DNA of 64,000 nucleotides from an uncultured Desulfobacterales bacterium (lineage in GTDB: Bacteria; Desulfobacterota; Desulfobacteria; Desulfobacterales; JAHEIW01). Shown in pieces: positions 17,311 to 25,821 of the stretch; positions within the stretch are counted from its first letter, which is position 1, and the number at the start of each line of letters is the position of its first letter. Position numbers and translations under genes: made by a program. The notes under the pieces were generated by a model. That model saw only the letters and a program-made list of their open reading frames with translations. It made no database searches and was not told where the DNA came from. The stretch covers positions 199,528 to 263,527 of the forward strand of contig CAMYLV010000010.1 in the NCBI GenBank assembly GCA_947259495.1, read 5' to 3'.

Positions 17311-18819
17311 TTATGCGAAATAGTCAATGGCGGTTTCCACCATTCCGAGGCCGCGACCCGTGTGCATGCCGGTCTGCGCTCCATCAGCCGCATCAGCGCT
17401 AAAACGGTTTTCTTTCAAAGCCCGCGCACGGCGCGCTTCAGCCGCTTTTTGGTAGAGATCATCATCTGCCCTGGAGTCATGTGCGACCGAGACCTCCAGT
17501 TCATCGACTTCCAGACCCTGAGCCTGCAATTCCGCCTTTAATTGATTCAGGTTACTTTCAAGCATATCTTTGACGAACGGAAACTCAGCCACAATCCTGA
17601 CAGCGACCTGTTGGCTCTCGGTAACGATGTGCATCCGAATATGGCCTAAAAAATCGGGTTTCAAATCGATTTGAACCGCATTTTGCCCACTGTTGTTCAA
17701 AAGGACCGCTTTTTGAACAATTTGATTCATCGTCTGAGAGGCCAGGCTGCGCTTGGCGCCTTCGGCTGAGCGACCGGCATGTTCAAGTTTTGCTGAATGC
17801 TCAAACAAGTTCTCCTGTGATGTTAGAAAACTGCTGTCCTTGGCCTCGCCATCAATCTGAACGACTTTGCTGCCCTTTTGATCGGCCGGCAGCATTTCAT
17901 TCGGCAAACCGGAAGTTTTGAGGCTGACGGCATCTTCTGAGGGTTTGGCGGTGATGCCTTCGGAGGCTAAATTCGTATTAACCGCCGTCTCGGCTGCTTT
18001 GGGTGCGGGCTGCGGTTTGGCTGACTGTGAATTTTCACCGCTTTTATGGATTCCGGGTTCCAGCAGGGTTTCAACATTTAGATCTTTGGATGTCCCTGCA
18101 GACAGGCGGGCGTATTTTTCTGCGCTGGCTAACTGGGTCATCTCAGACGGTTGGGCTTCAACCAAAAGATTCACGGCCGTCTTTTGCCCGTTGGTCTCAA
18201 CAGTGGTCGCATAAGCTGCTGCCCGGCCACCGAGGCTGACACCCTCGCCCGGTGTCGCCGTCAGGGAACGCCAAAATTCGAAAAATGGGTTGTCGGCATG
18301 GGAGCCTGACGGGTCTGCGGCAAGCTGATGTACGATGGCCCGGTTTACCTGTTGTTTAAAGAAAGACAGATTGTTGGCTTCCGGTGAGATGTCAATTTGC
18401 AGCTGTTCAAAGGGTCCGATACCCACCAGTCCGGCGAGCAGCGGTTTTCCTTCTGACTGGAAATGACCCATCAGCTGAGGCAGAACGGCATTTGTCGATT
18501 CGCTATTGGAGTCCGATTGGGCCTCTCGATCCTGAAAAGGATCTTGATCAACGATTTTGCGGTTGTTTGCAGGGTTGGCCGATTGGGTATTCGGCCTTGC
18601 GGGTTTGGCCGTTTGGGCCGCACCCGCACGCGCTTCGGGGTTGCTGCAGGATTTGCGCTCGGAAACACGGTTTAAGGTCGCCAGAAAACTCTTCTTTTGA
18701 TCGGCTGATTGAACCGGTCGGTAGAGTTCAAATGATGCGGGTTCCGTGCCTGGCGAACTGCCGATAGTGCCGTTCCGTGGCTGGGGTGCAGCTGGCATTA
18801 TGAAAGCATCAAACGACAT
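17311..18819 (-). CDS. fliK: Flagellar hook-length control protein FliK
   Basis: 502 residues: a long, low-complexity polar N-terminal and middle region, typical of the molecular ruler, then a globular C-terminal Flg_hook domain (about residues 350-450) with AVQIDLKPDFLGHIRMHIVT and VRIVAEFPFVKDMLESNLNQ followed by LKAELQAQGLEVDELEVSV. FliK measures hook length and triggers the FlhB specificity switch. Identification relies on this C-terminal domain and on position before flgD-flgE. A sigma-54 promoter lies about 70 bp upstream of the ATG. Confidence 0.9.
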   Translation of the reverse strand: MSFDAFIMPAAPQPRNGTIGSSPGTEPASFELYRPVQSADQKKSFLATLNRVSERKSCSNPEARAGAAQTAKPARPNTQSANPANNRKIVDQDPFQDREAQSDSNSESTNAVLPQLMGHFQSEGKPLLAGLVGIGPFEQLQIDISPEANNLSFFKQQVNRAIVHQLAADPSGSHADNPFFEFWRSLTATPGEGVSLGGRAAAYATTVETNGQKTAVNLLVEAQPSEMTQLASAEKYARLSAGTSKDLNVETLLEPGIHKSGENSQSAKPQPAPKAAETAVNTNLASEGITAKPSEDAVSLKTSGLPNEMLPADQKGSKVVQIDGEAKDSSFLTSQENLFEHSAKLEHAGRSAEGAKRSLASQTMNQIVQKAVLLNNSGQNAVQIDLKPDFLGHIRMHIVTESQQVAVRIVAEFPFVKDMLESNLNQLKAELQAQGLEVDELEVSVAHDSRADDDLYQKAAEARRARALKENRFSADAADGAQTGMHTGRGLGMVETAIDYFA

Positions 18820-19257
18820 AGGTTCCTTACTGGGTATGTATGGCCTGTAAAAGCGACGATAGACGTGTTAACGGCCAATGCTTTGTGCATCAAGCGTGCC
18901 AATCTTTTTAAAATGCGGCGGGTATTTCTGACAAGGGTTTCAGCGGGCATGGGGGTTATTATAACTAATTAAATTTTATAGAATTAGCGATGATTTTAAT
19001 TTGATTTTAAATTTCTGCTTACATAAATATAGCCTGCGTTTCTGCTCAAATTCGTCGCAGCTCGAACGGCAATATTTTCCTGAAATGGTAATCTTTACCC
19101 TTACAAAGGGCAGTCACCAGCAGCAGGATGCGAACTGGCTAGTATTGCAAAATAACATGCCCGTTTGGCGACTTTACAAAGCATTTTGGGCAGAAATATA
19201 TGGGTGTTGATCGATAGGGCGGGAAAACACGTCGAATTCAGGACCACATATGAGCGT
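18820..19257. other. Regulatory gap between fliJ and fliK
   Basis: 438 bp with no supported gene (the 69-codon plus frame at 19001-19210 has no recognisable features). It contains the sigma-54 promoter of the fliK operon at 18886-18902. Just after fliJ it is AT-rich. I do not see a clear T-tailed terminator. Confidence 0.6.
18886..18902 (-). promoter_or_regulatory. Sigma-54 promoter for the fliK-flgD-flgE operon
   Basis: The minus strand reads TTGGCACGCTTGATGCA: a perfect TTGGCACG -24 element with exact GG-N10-GC spacing and one mismatch at -12 (ATGCA for TTGCA). It is about 70 bp from the fliK start. Confidence 0.75.
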
Positions 19258-19695
19258 TCAGGATTTTAGAATGAATCGATGGCCTGCAATATCGTCTAAT
19301 AAATCGCGTTCCTTTTTTAGCTGGGTCTGCCCATAGGCCCGGCGACCCTTTTCTTTGAGCTTTTCAAGCGCCTTGCGCTTTTTCATGGCTGCAATTACGG
19401 CCTGGTGTGTTGAATCAAAGCGGCGCTGTGCTTCCATGACCTTCTGACGTTGCGCTTTCATTTCGGCTGTCAGGTGTTCGATAAAATCAACATACAATTT
19501 CAGTTCCGATGCCGGGCGTCCCTTTTTTTGTCTGGTTTGCAACTGTTGCAGGTTCTGGCGCTTTCGATTTTTTAGATTTCGCAGTTGATCCAGCTCCGAT
19601 TGGAGACGCCTTTTTAAATGGGCAAGCTCTTTTTGAAGTACCTCTTCCTGATAGCGGCGGTGATTTAATAGCGGTTCTAATTTGAATTGATACAT
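19258..19695 (-). CDS. fliJ: Flagellar export chaperone FliJ
   Basis: 145 residues, almost wholly charged coiled coil. It starts MYQFKLEPLLNHRRYQEEVL, the usual FliJ opening, and continues with K/R/Q/E-rich heptads. FliJ is the central stalk of the FliI ATPase and helps open the FlhA gate. It follows fliI, as is usual. Confidence 0.9.
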   Translation of the reverse strand: MYQFKLEPLLNHRRYQEEVLQKELAHLKRRLQSELDQLRNLKNRKRQNLQQLQTRQKKGRPASELKLYVDFIEHLTAEMKAQRQKVMEAQRRFDSTHQAVIAAMKKRKALEKLKEKGRRAYGQTQLKKERDLLDDIAGHRFILKS

Positions 19696-19741
19696 GACGG
19701 TTTAGGAATATTTTGCAAGCGGTAAAAACACAGACGGGTAT

Positions 19742-20941
19742 TTAAGCTTCAAACAGCTTGGCCAGCTGAGAAATGCAGTCGTCAAAGGTGCTTGTTTCGT
19801 CGATGTCCTGCCTTAAATAGCGATTGATCTTTTCAATCATCGCAATGGCATAATCGATTTTAGCGTTGCTGCCGGCGACATAAGCGCCAATGTTAATCAA
19901 ATCTTCGGCCTTGCGATAGGTGGCCAAAACTTCCTTTAATTTTCGGGCGTACTGTTTTTGGTCCGAATCAATGATATCTTCCATCACCCGGCTGATGCTG
20001 CCGAGGACATCGATGGCCGGATAATGTGCCTGGTTGGCTAAATCCCGTGAGAGGTTGATATGACCATCGAGAATGGAACGCAGGGCATCGGCAATAGGTT
20101 CGTTGGTGTCATCACCTTCCACCAGGACGGTATACAGTCCGGTGATGGTGCCTCTGTTGGCGGAGGTTCCCGCCCGTTCACATAATTTGGGCAAAAGCGT
20201 GAATACCGATGGTGTATACCCCTTGGTGGTCGGCGGCTCGCCCAATGCCAGCCCAATTTCACGCTGGGCCATGGCAAAGCGGGTGACCGAATCCATCATT
20301 AAATTGACGTGGTGGCCCTGATCGCGAAAGAATTCAGCAATGGCGGTCGCAATAAATGCGCCTCGCATGCGGATCAGCGGCAGATGGTCAGATGTCGCCA
20401 CTACAATCACCGAACGCTTAAGGCCTTCCGGGCCGAGTTCTTTTTCGATAAATTCATTGACTTCACGACCGCGCTCGCCGATCAGGGCAATCACGTTTAC
20501 ATCGGCGGCCGTTTTACGGGCGATCATGCCCAACAACACGCTTTTGCCCACTCCAGAGCCGGCAAAAATACCGATTCGTTGGCCGCAGCCCAGGGTTAAC
20601 AAACCATTAATGGCCCGGATACCTAAATCAAGCGGTTGGGTTATCCGTTGGCGGGACAGGGGGTTGACGGGCGTCCCGTAAATGGGATATTCGCATTCAA
20701 CCGCAATCGGCCCTTTGTTATCGATGGGATTGCCGAGTCCATTGATAACCCGCCCCAAAAGCCCGGAACCGACCGGAATGAATGCTCGCTGCTGTCGGGC
20801 AACGATCGGGCACCCGGGACCGATGCCCCGCATTTCCTCCAGGGGCATCATCATGACCTTATTGTCCCGGAATCCCAAAACCTCTGCCGTTATCTTGCGC
20901 AGCGGACAGCGGACCTTGGGCTTCGATGACCAGACCCACAA
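19742..20941 (-). CDS. fliI: Flagellum-specific ATPase FliI, main body (frameshifted near N-terminus)
   Basis: The main open frame encodes about 383 recognisable residues of FliI: LGFRDNKVMMMPLEEMRGIG, LGRVINGLGNPIDNKGPI, Walker A GSGVGKSVLLGMIARKT, LIGERGREVNEFIE and DSVTRFAMAQREIGLALGE. FliI energises export of flagellar subunits. The first 15 or so residues of this frame (from a TTG) are out-of-frame read of the real N-terminus, which continues in another frame from an ATG at 21026. Normal FliI is about 430-450 residues. The ATPase domain itself is complete, but translation from the proper start would stop at 20859. Confidence 0.88.
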   Translation of the reverse strand: MWVWSSKPKVRCPLRKITAEVLGFRDNKVMMMPLEEMRGIGPGCPIVARQQRAFIPVGSGLLGRVINGLGNPIDNKGPIAVECEYPIYGTPVNPLSRQRITQPLDLGIRAINGLLTLGCGQRIGIFAGSGVGKSVLLGMIARKTAADVNVIALIGERGREVNEFIEKELGPEGLKRSVIVVATSDHLPLIRMRGAFIATAIAEFFRDQGHHVNLMMDSVTRFAMAQREIGLALGEPPTTKGYTPSVFTLLPKLCERAGTSANRGTITGLYTVLVEGDDTNEPIADALRSILDGHINLSRDLANQAHYPAIDVLGSISRVMEDIIDSDQKQYARKLKEVLATYRKAEDLINIGAYVAGSNAKIDYAIAMIEKINRYLRQDIDETSTFDDCISQLAKLFEA

Positions 20942-21026
20942 TATTGGTCACTTGCCCACTGGCCTGAATGGTGCAGGTCGAATCCAGACATCGGCGATAT
21001 TTATTCAGATGTAAGGTCGTTGCCAT
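20859..21026 (-). pseudogene. fliI: N-terminal fragment of fliI in a different frame
   Basis: From the ATG at 21024-21026, seven bases after the fliH stop, the frame reads MATTLHLNKYRRCLDSTC, then SGQVTNIVGLVIEAQGP, which is the proper FliI N-terminus. After about residue 43 it leaves the family and stops at 20859-20861. Between the GP of this frame and the EVLGF of the main frame only 25 bases remain, where E. coli FliI has about 23 residues. So about 44-47 bases seem to be missing, and the frame changes. The junction (20893-20912) includes a tandem GTCCGCT-GTCCGCT. Confidence 0.75.
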
Positions 21027-21032
21027 CGTTGC

Positions 21033-21815
21033 TTATTCGAATTCCTGTTTCGGCTGTTCAAACTGGGCCTGGAATGCTTCTTCAATCGCCTCAAATTGTT
21101 TTTCAATGCGCGCGTCGATGTCTCCCCTGTCGGTCTCAATTAAACAGCCCCCGCTTTGAATCGAATCTTCGGCCTCAAAGCGAACATGATCAAAATTTTG
21201 AAAAAAGTGGGTAAATTGAGATTGGGTGTCTTCAATAAATCGAAGATCGTGCGGGTTGAATTTGATCTTTATTTTCCCGGGATTGTCAATGCGACCCAAG
21301 GCCTCCCGCGCAACGCAGGCAACCGTTTCCTGGGTGGTTTTGATCTCGTGACAGACGATTTTTTTGGCAATCGACAAAGCCAGATGCGTCACTTCTTTTT
21401 CAATTTCCTCATGAATTTCGGCGCGAATATTTTGCAATTGCTCAAGAGCGCGCTCTAGACTGCCAATAACCGCCTCCGCTTTTTTCGACCCGGACTCAAA
21501 ACCAACTCTTTTACCTTCTAGAAAACCCTTTTGAAAGGCGCTTTCTTTAGTCTTATCCATCGCAGTTCCTTGATCTGTGACCGGCGTTTCTGCTATTTCT
21601 GAAACAGGCAGATCCGCTGCACAGGTCGCATCCGGATCGATATTTTTAAAATGCGAGCGTTTAAATTCACGGTTGTTTGCCCGGCGATCACTGTCATCGG
21701 GGGTTTCATCCACCGGGATATTGGGAAAATAATGCAGGCGAAAACCTTCCACCAGCGCTTGCGGTCCCTTTTTAATAGGGTCAGTCAATGATATCATCTC
21801 CTCGGCGACCGGCAA
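21033..21815 (-). CDS. fliH: Flagellar assembly protein FliH
   Basis: 260 residues. The variable N-terminal half is followed by a glycine/acid-rich helix region (KGFLEGKRVGFESGSKKAEA) and the conserved FliH C-terminal domain (EIEKEVTHLALSIAKKIVCH; DRGDIDARIEKQFEAIEEAF). FliH dimers bind and restrain FliI. The TTG at 21815 has a good AAAGGAG site nine bases upstream; an ATG at 21797 is the alternative. The start overlaps the displaced end of fliG (to 21781), so the native gene order is fliG-fliH overlapping. Confidence 0.88.
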   Translation of the reverse strand: MPVAEEMISLTDPIKKGPQALVEGFRLHYFPNIPVDETPDDSDRRANNREFKRSHFKNIDPDATCAADLPVSEIAETPVTDQGTAMDKTKESAFQKGFLEGKRVGFESGSKKAEAVIGSLERALEQLQNIRAEIHEEIEKEVTHLALSIAKKIVCHEIKTTQETVACVAREALGRIDNPGKIKIKFNPHDLRFIEDTQSQFTHFFQNFDHVRFEAEDSIQSGGCLIETDRGDIDARIEKQFEAIEEAFQAQFEQPKQEFE

Positions 21816-21927
21816 TGATTAACTCTCCTTTGGTTTCCATCTCCTGAATGATATTGGTAATATTTTGCTGCGCATCGGTAACTTCTTTCATGCGCACCGG
21901 TCCCATATCTTCTATTTCTTCTTCATG
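21781..21927 (-). pseudogene. fliG: Displaced C-terminal tail of fliG
   Basis: In a frame shifted relative to the main fliG frame, the minus strand from about 21925 encodes EEIEDMGPVRMKEV, then DAQQNITNIIQEMETKGELI, then IAGRRGDDIID and TGA at 21781-21783. This is the normal last 45 or so residues of FliG. The segment that should join it to the main frame (K/R/D-rich torque helix, corresponding to E. coli LKGAEQPLREKFLRNMSQRA) is absent. The overlap with the fliH start is normal for an intact fliG. Confidence 0.8.
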
Positions 21928-22643
21928 GTTTCGACCCTGCGAAACAGTTTCTGAACGCCGCGGTCATCAACCAACAGGATATCTTCAAACACAAACATGC
22001 GTCGTTTGACCTGTGCCGCTATTTCCATGTCAGCCTCTTCCAGCTCATTTAGGATCAATTCGCTGGATATCTCATCGGTCTGATTTAACATTTCAGCCAG
22101 ACGATCAACGCCACCCGTGACATTCGAAATGGAATTTTGTTTGGTTTTTAAAATCTCTTTCAAAACCGCATTGACTTCATCGACGATGGCGGCTGTCACC
22201 TTATCCAGATTCACGACCCGCATCGCCACCTCTGTTTTAATTTCATCCGGCAATTTGCCGATCACATCACTGGCCACACTGGTTTTAAGATGCACCAGAA
22301 TAATGGCGATCGTCTGCGGTTGTTCATCTTTGATCAGGTTAAAAATTTGATCGGCGCCCAGCGAAGTGATGGCCTGAAGACCGCTGGTTTCAGCATCTGA
22401 ATCGCCGGCAGCGACAGATGATGTCACCTGTTTTGGTTTATAGCGCTGGGCCACAGCGGCAAATTCTCTGGCGACCTGCTCGACAACCTCGGGAGAAATG
22501 GTCCGGATTTGCGATAGATGATTACGAATGCGTTCTTTTTCCGATTGACTCAACCGCTGAAGCAGTCGATCGGCCAGTGGTTTACCCAGCGCGTGAATCA
22601 GAATGGCCGCTTTTACCGGCCCCGTTATGCCTTTTGAATCCAT
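21912..22643 (-). CDS. fliG: Flagellar motor switch protein FliG, truncated
   Basis: 243 residues, where FliG is normally about 330-340. The N-terminal domain (GPVKAAILIHALGKPLADRL), middle domain and the start of the C-terminal domain (MFVFEDILLVDDRGVQKLFR) are present. It then ends RVETMKKK and a stop, where the family continues through the torque helix. The last ~45 family residues follow in another frame (21781-21927), so about 30 codons appear deleted with a frameshift. FliG links the MS-ring to the C-ring and receives torque from MotA. As read here, the residues equivalent to E. coli K264 and R281 are missing, so motor function should be lost unless this is an assembly error. Confidence 0.85.
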   Translation of the reverse strand: MDSKGITGPVKAAILIHALGKPLADRLLQRLSQSEKERIRNHLSQIRTISPEVVEQVAREFAAVAQRYKPKQVTSSVAAGDSDAETSGLQAITSLGADQIFNLIKDEQPQTIAIILVHLKTSVASDVIGKLPDEIKTEVAMRVVNLDKVTAAIVDEVNAVLKEILKTKQNSISNVTGGVDRLAEMLNQTDEISSELILNELEEADMEIAAQVKRRMFVFEDILLVDDRGVQKLFRRVETMKKK

Positions 22644-22691
22644 GCGTTTCGATACCTAAATATGAACATATAAATGTGCGCAATCAATGCC

Positions 22692-24293
22692 CTATTCTTC
22701 TTTCAACCAGTCTCGCATCACGCCCACTGATGCGTCGTTGTCCCGGGTTATCAATTGCGATATCTCATCTTTAAACGCTAGCTGTTTCGGATCAGCGCCG
22801 TATTCATTTTCCAGCTCTCCGACGGTTTTGGGAAGCTGCCGCAGAATCTCAGCGTCACCGGCCGGCTGTGCTGTCAGCCATTTGATCAGAGGTTTAACCA
22901 CGAACACAAAAGATAGAAGCAAAAACAAACTCAAAAACGTATATTTAAAATAAGGCCTATACTTCTTCAAATGCACCAGCCAGCGATCCACTGTCGATTC
23001 GGCCTCTGATTGTGCGATTTGCGCCGTTTCAAAGGGGATGTTGACAACCTCTACTTGATCGCCGCGATCGGCATCAAAATTGACCGCCCGCTTGACAAGG
23101 TTTTCGATTTGGGTCAGTTCCTCGGACGAGCGGGGTACATAGGACAATTCATTTTTACCGGCTGCGGTCGCATTTGACTGATAGGTGCCATCGACCAGGA
23201 CAGCCACCGAGATGCGTTCAATACCACCGACCGGCTCCAAGGTGCGACTGGTCAACTTGCCAATCTCATAATTTACGGTTCGATCCTGCTTCGCAAAAGT
23301 GGTATTTTCGTCATCCGTGCTTTGGTTGAGGGCTGCACTGGTTTCGGGCAGATTTGATTGAATTCCGGGTATGCCCTTGGGAATGGGATCGTTTTCTTTT
23401 GCCGTTTCATTGAAGGTTTGTTCGCTGCGTACAACTTGATTTTCCGGCAAAAACCGCTCCTCGGTCATTTCATGCTGCTTAAAATTCAACGCGCAGGACA
23501 CACGCACGATGGCCCGGTTGGCACCCAGGGCCTTTTCCAGCATCGACAGGACCCGATTCTCCAGCTTGCGTTCGACATTGACCTGATGGTCGAGTTGATC
23601 CGTACTGAGCGTCGTCATGCCTGAAGGGTCGTTGTGGCCGGTTAACAATCTACCGTTGCTGTCGACCACGGTAACTTTTGCTGGGCTCAAGCGCGATACG
23701 CTCGAAGACACAAGGTGCACAATGCCTTGAACCTGCTGCGGCGAAAGCCATTTGCCGTGATTCAATTTTAAGACAACTGAGGCGGAAGCCGATTCTTCCG
23801 CTTCGATAAAAAGCGATTTTTCCGGCATCACGATATGCACGCGGCAGCTGTCCACCTCCTCAAAGCCGTTGATAGTTCGGACGAGCTCGCCCTGCAGCGC
23901 TCTTTGATAGTTAACATTTTGCGCAAATTCGGTCATACCGAGTTTGGTATTGTCAAAGAGCTCAAAACCCATGCTTCCGCCCAAGGGCAGCCCCTCGGAA
24001 GCCAAATCCATGCGGGTTTCATAGATCAGTTCCTGAGGGATGAGGATAGTACTTCCGTTGGCGGAAAGACGGTATGGAACTTTTTGATCTTTCAGGCGAC
24101 TGAGGATGACGCCGGCATCATTGGCATCCAGGTGGCTATACAGGGGATAAAATTCAGGTTTGCCGGCCCAGTTCATTAAAAAAACAAATCCGGCGACAGA
24201 GCCCACTGTAAGCGTCAAAAGCGCAATGCGCTTGCTAACGCTGATGCTTTTAAAGAGGTTTTGAAGCTGCAATATGATTTGACGAAATGGCAT
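22692..24293 (-). CDS. fliF: Flagellar MS-ring protein FliF
   Basis: 533 residues with the expected layout: an N-terminal membrane helix (about 22-42), a periplasmic ring-building region (FYPLYSHLDANDAGVILSRL; PEKSLFIEAEESASASVVLK), a second helix (about 440-462) and a cytoplasmic tail ending DNDASVGVMRDWLKEE. The tail is the FliG-binding peptide and is intact. FliF founds the basal body. It sits between fliE and fliG in the standard order. Confidence 0.95.
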   Translation of the reverse strand: MPFRQIILQLQNLFKSISVSKRIALLTLTVGSVAGFVFLMNWAGKPEFYPLYSHLDANDAGVILSRLKDQKVPYRLSANGSTILIPQELIYETRMDLASEGLPLGGSMGFELFDNTKLGMTEFAQNVNYQRALQGELVRTINGFEEVDSCRVHIVMPEKSLFIEAEESASASVVLKLNHGKWLSPQQVQGIVHLVSSSVSRLSPAKVTVVDSNGRLLTGHNDPSGMTTLSTDQLDHQVNVERKLENRVLSMLEKALGANRAIVRVSCALNFKQHEMTEERFLPENQVVRSEQTFNETAKENDPIPKGIPGIQSNLPETSAALNQSTDDENTTFAKQDRTVNYEIGKLTSRTLEPVGGIERISVAVLVDGTYQSNATAAGKNELSYVPRSSEELTQIENLVKRAVNFDADRGDQVEVVNIPFETAQIAQSEAESTVDRWLVHLKKYRPYFKYTFLSLFLLLSFVFVVKPLIKWLTAQPAGDAEILRQLPKTVGELENEYGADPKQLAFKDEISQLITRDNDASVGVMRDWLKEE

Positions 24294-24308
24294 CGACGGT
24301 CTCCGATT

Positions 24309-24617
24309 TTAGGCCTGCATCCGCATGATCGTTTCATATGCTGCAATGATTTTATTACGAACCTGCATCAAAAGCTGAAAGGTCACATCCGCTTTTTCCA
24401 GCGCGATCATGGTTTGGTGAATGTCCTTTTCTTTGCCGGCGGCCAAATTCTGGACAGCATCATCAGCAGCCGCATGCAGCTGGTCGACCTCATTAAGGGA
24501 GCGGGCCAGCATGTTGCCAAATGATGCCGGATTGGGTTCTTCCTTGGCCCGGCTGCCGGCCTCCGGGCCAATCAGGGATTGCAGACCTTTTTGAAAGGTG
24601 ACTTCATTCATCATCAT
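24309..24617 (-). CDS. fliE: Flagellar hook-basal body protein FliE
   Basis: 102 residues. It has the conserved block SFGNMLARSLNEVDQLHAAA and the C-terminal pattern KADVTFQLLMQVRNKIIAAY followed by ETIMRMQA. FliE joins the MS-ring to the rod. It overlaps flgC by four bases. Confidence 0.94.
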   Translation of the reverse strand: MMMNEVTFQKGLQSLIGPEAGSRAKEEPNPASFGNMLARSLNEVDQLHAAADDAVQNLAAGKEKDIHQTMIALEKADVTFQLLMQVRNKIIAAYETIMRMQA

Positions 24618-25051
24618 TGTCCTATTTCCAGCGCTTTGAGCGCCATATCTTTGGCGGATTGAATGGCGGTTACACCGGCTTCATAACTTCGAGTGGCCGA
24701 AATCATATTCACCATTTCTTCCATCAGATTTATATTGGGCATGGCCACATATCCCTTATCATCCGCATCCGGATGCGTGGGATCATATTTCTTGATCGGC
24801 TGACGGCCATCCTCCACGATACCCACAACAGAGACTTCTTTTAAAAATTCTTTTTGCCGGTTGCGCAGCATGTCGCGAAATGGTGCCGCTGGTGCCTGGG
24901 CCGCAAAAACGGGGTCTTTTCTGCGATAGGGCCCCCCGGCCTTTGTGCGGGTGGTGTTGACATTGGCCAGGTTGGCCGAAATCAGGTTCATCCGAAGTCG
25001 TTGCGCCGATAGACCCGAAGAACTAATATTGAGTGAATCAAAAAAATCCAT
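24614..25051 (-). CDS. flgC: Flagellar basal-body rod protein FlgC
   Basis: 145 residues. The N-terminus MDFFDSLNISSSGLSAQRLR with NLISANLANVNTTRTKAGGP, the middle YRRKDPVFAAQ and the C-terminus PNINLMEEMVNMISATRSYE are classic FlgC. It is a rod component, translated just after flgB with a two-base gap. Confidence 0.96.
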   Translation of the reverse strand: MDFFDSLNISSSGLSAQRLRMNLISANLANVNTTRTKAGGPYRRKDPVFAAQAPAAPFRDMLRNRQKEFLKEVSVVGIVEDGRQPIKKYDPTHPDADDKGYVAMPNINLMEEMVNMISATRSYEAGVTAIQSAKDMALKALEIGQ

Positions 25052-25053
25052 AC

Positions 25054-25473
25054 TTATTTACCTCCTCCTTGGATAACATTCTTAAGCCCTTGGAATTTCT
25101 TTTTAATTAGCTGAGCGGCAGTCCGATACAGGATCGTGTTTTCCGCTAATTTTCCCATGGTTCGGTCCAGGTCGACGGTGTTGCCGTCAGCCCTTAAATT
25201 GAACGGCGGCGGATCGCTGGCCTTAATTTTGACATCACTGGAGGCATGCCGACGACCGTCAAGATGCCGCGGCCCGGTGCGGACCAGCTCCAGGGTATCT
25301 GGAAAGTTGCCTTTTTTTTGGCGCACGTCTTCCATCACCACCTCAAATGCCTTGTAATTCGGCGTATCGATATTGGCAATATTGGACGTTAGGACTCTGT
25401 GCCGCAAAGAACCCCGGTTAAGTGTTTTTTGAAGTGTTGAAATGGCACCCTCAAATAGCGATTGTGTTGGCAT
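25054..25473 (-). CDS. flgB: Flagellar basal-body rod protein FlgB
   Basis: About 139 residues from the ATG at 25471-25473 (MPTQSLFEGAISTLQKTLN). It is preferred over an ATG nine bases upstream because the AGGAG site then has a normal 10-base spacing. The rod motif LTSNIANIDTPNYKAFEV and the C-terminus TVDLDRTMGKLAENTILYRT are clear. It is the first gene of the flgB-flgC-fliE-fliF-fliG-fliH-fliI-fliJ operon, with a sigma-54-like promoter about 180 bp upstream. Confidence 0.95.
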   Translation of the reverse strand: MPTQSLFEGAISTLQKTLNRGSLRHRVLTSNIANIDTPNYKAFEVVMEDVRQKKGNFPDTLELVRTGPRHLDGRRHASSDVKIKASDPPPFNLRADGNTVDLDRTMGKLAENTILYRTAAQLIKKKFQGLKNVIQGGGK

Positions 25474-25540
25474 GCTTCCCATTCTCCTGTTTAAATTCGT
25501 GCTACATACTGGATTATATTACTTTTTGTGGCAACAATGA

Positions 25541-25632
25541 TGCGCCACAACGGGCACGAAGTTCACGAAGGGCCTTTCCGGTAATATTTTAAATATCTTT
25601 CTTTGCGTTCTTTGTGAGCTTCGTGGTTTTTA
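25541..25632. repeat. Foldback intergenic repeat (CACGAAG family)
   Basis: The left arm has GGGCACGAAGTTCACGAAGG (25552-25571). The right arm, read on the other strand, is CCACGAAGCTCACAAAGAAC, an imperfect inverted match. Such short foldback elements are commonly scattered between genes. Confidence 0.45.
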
Positions 25633-25653
25633 ATTAACACTCACATAAAATTC

Positions 25654-25669
25654 AGCAAATTTCATACCA
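25654..25669 (-). promoter_or_regulatory. Sigma-54-type promoter for flgB
   Basis: The minus strand reads TGGTATGAAATTTGCT: GG-N10-GC spacing, a perfect TTGCT at -12 and two mismatches in the -24 hexamer, the same variant seen before flgF. Confidence 0.6.
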
Positions 25670-25821
25670 GGTCGCCGGAATTGTACCCGGAACCCATTTG
25701 CCCATTTTTATTTAATAATATCAATATTTTATTTAAATTATCCATATGAGCGCCGCAGCGTTCAGCGGCAAAAGCTACCGTTTGGGAGCCACTTTAGGGC
25801 CCAACCGGTCTTATGAATCGT

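Larger units (their letters stand above)
25474..25821. other. Regulatory gap between flgB and the FleR-like regulator
   Basis: About 340 bp without a gene. It holds a foldback repeat (25541-25632) and the sigma-54-like promoter for flgB (25654-25669). Further toward the FleR-like gene it is AT-rich. Confidence 0.6.

Noticed and set aside
25529..25543. Plus-strand GG-N10-GC site resembling a sigma-54 promoter
   Set aside because: No plus-strand gene lies downstream; it falls next to a foldback repeat and is probably chance.
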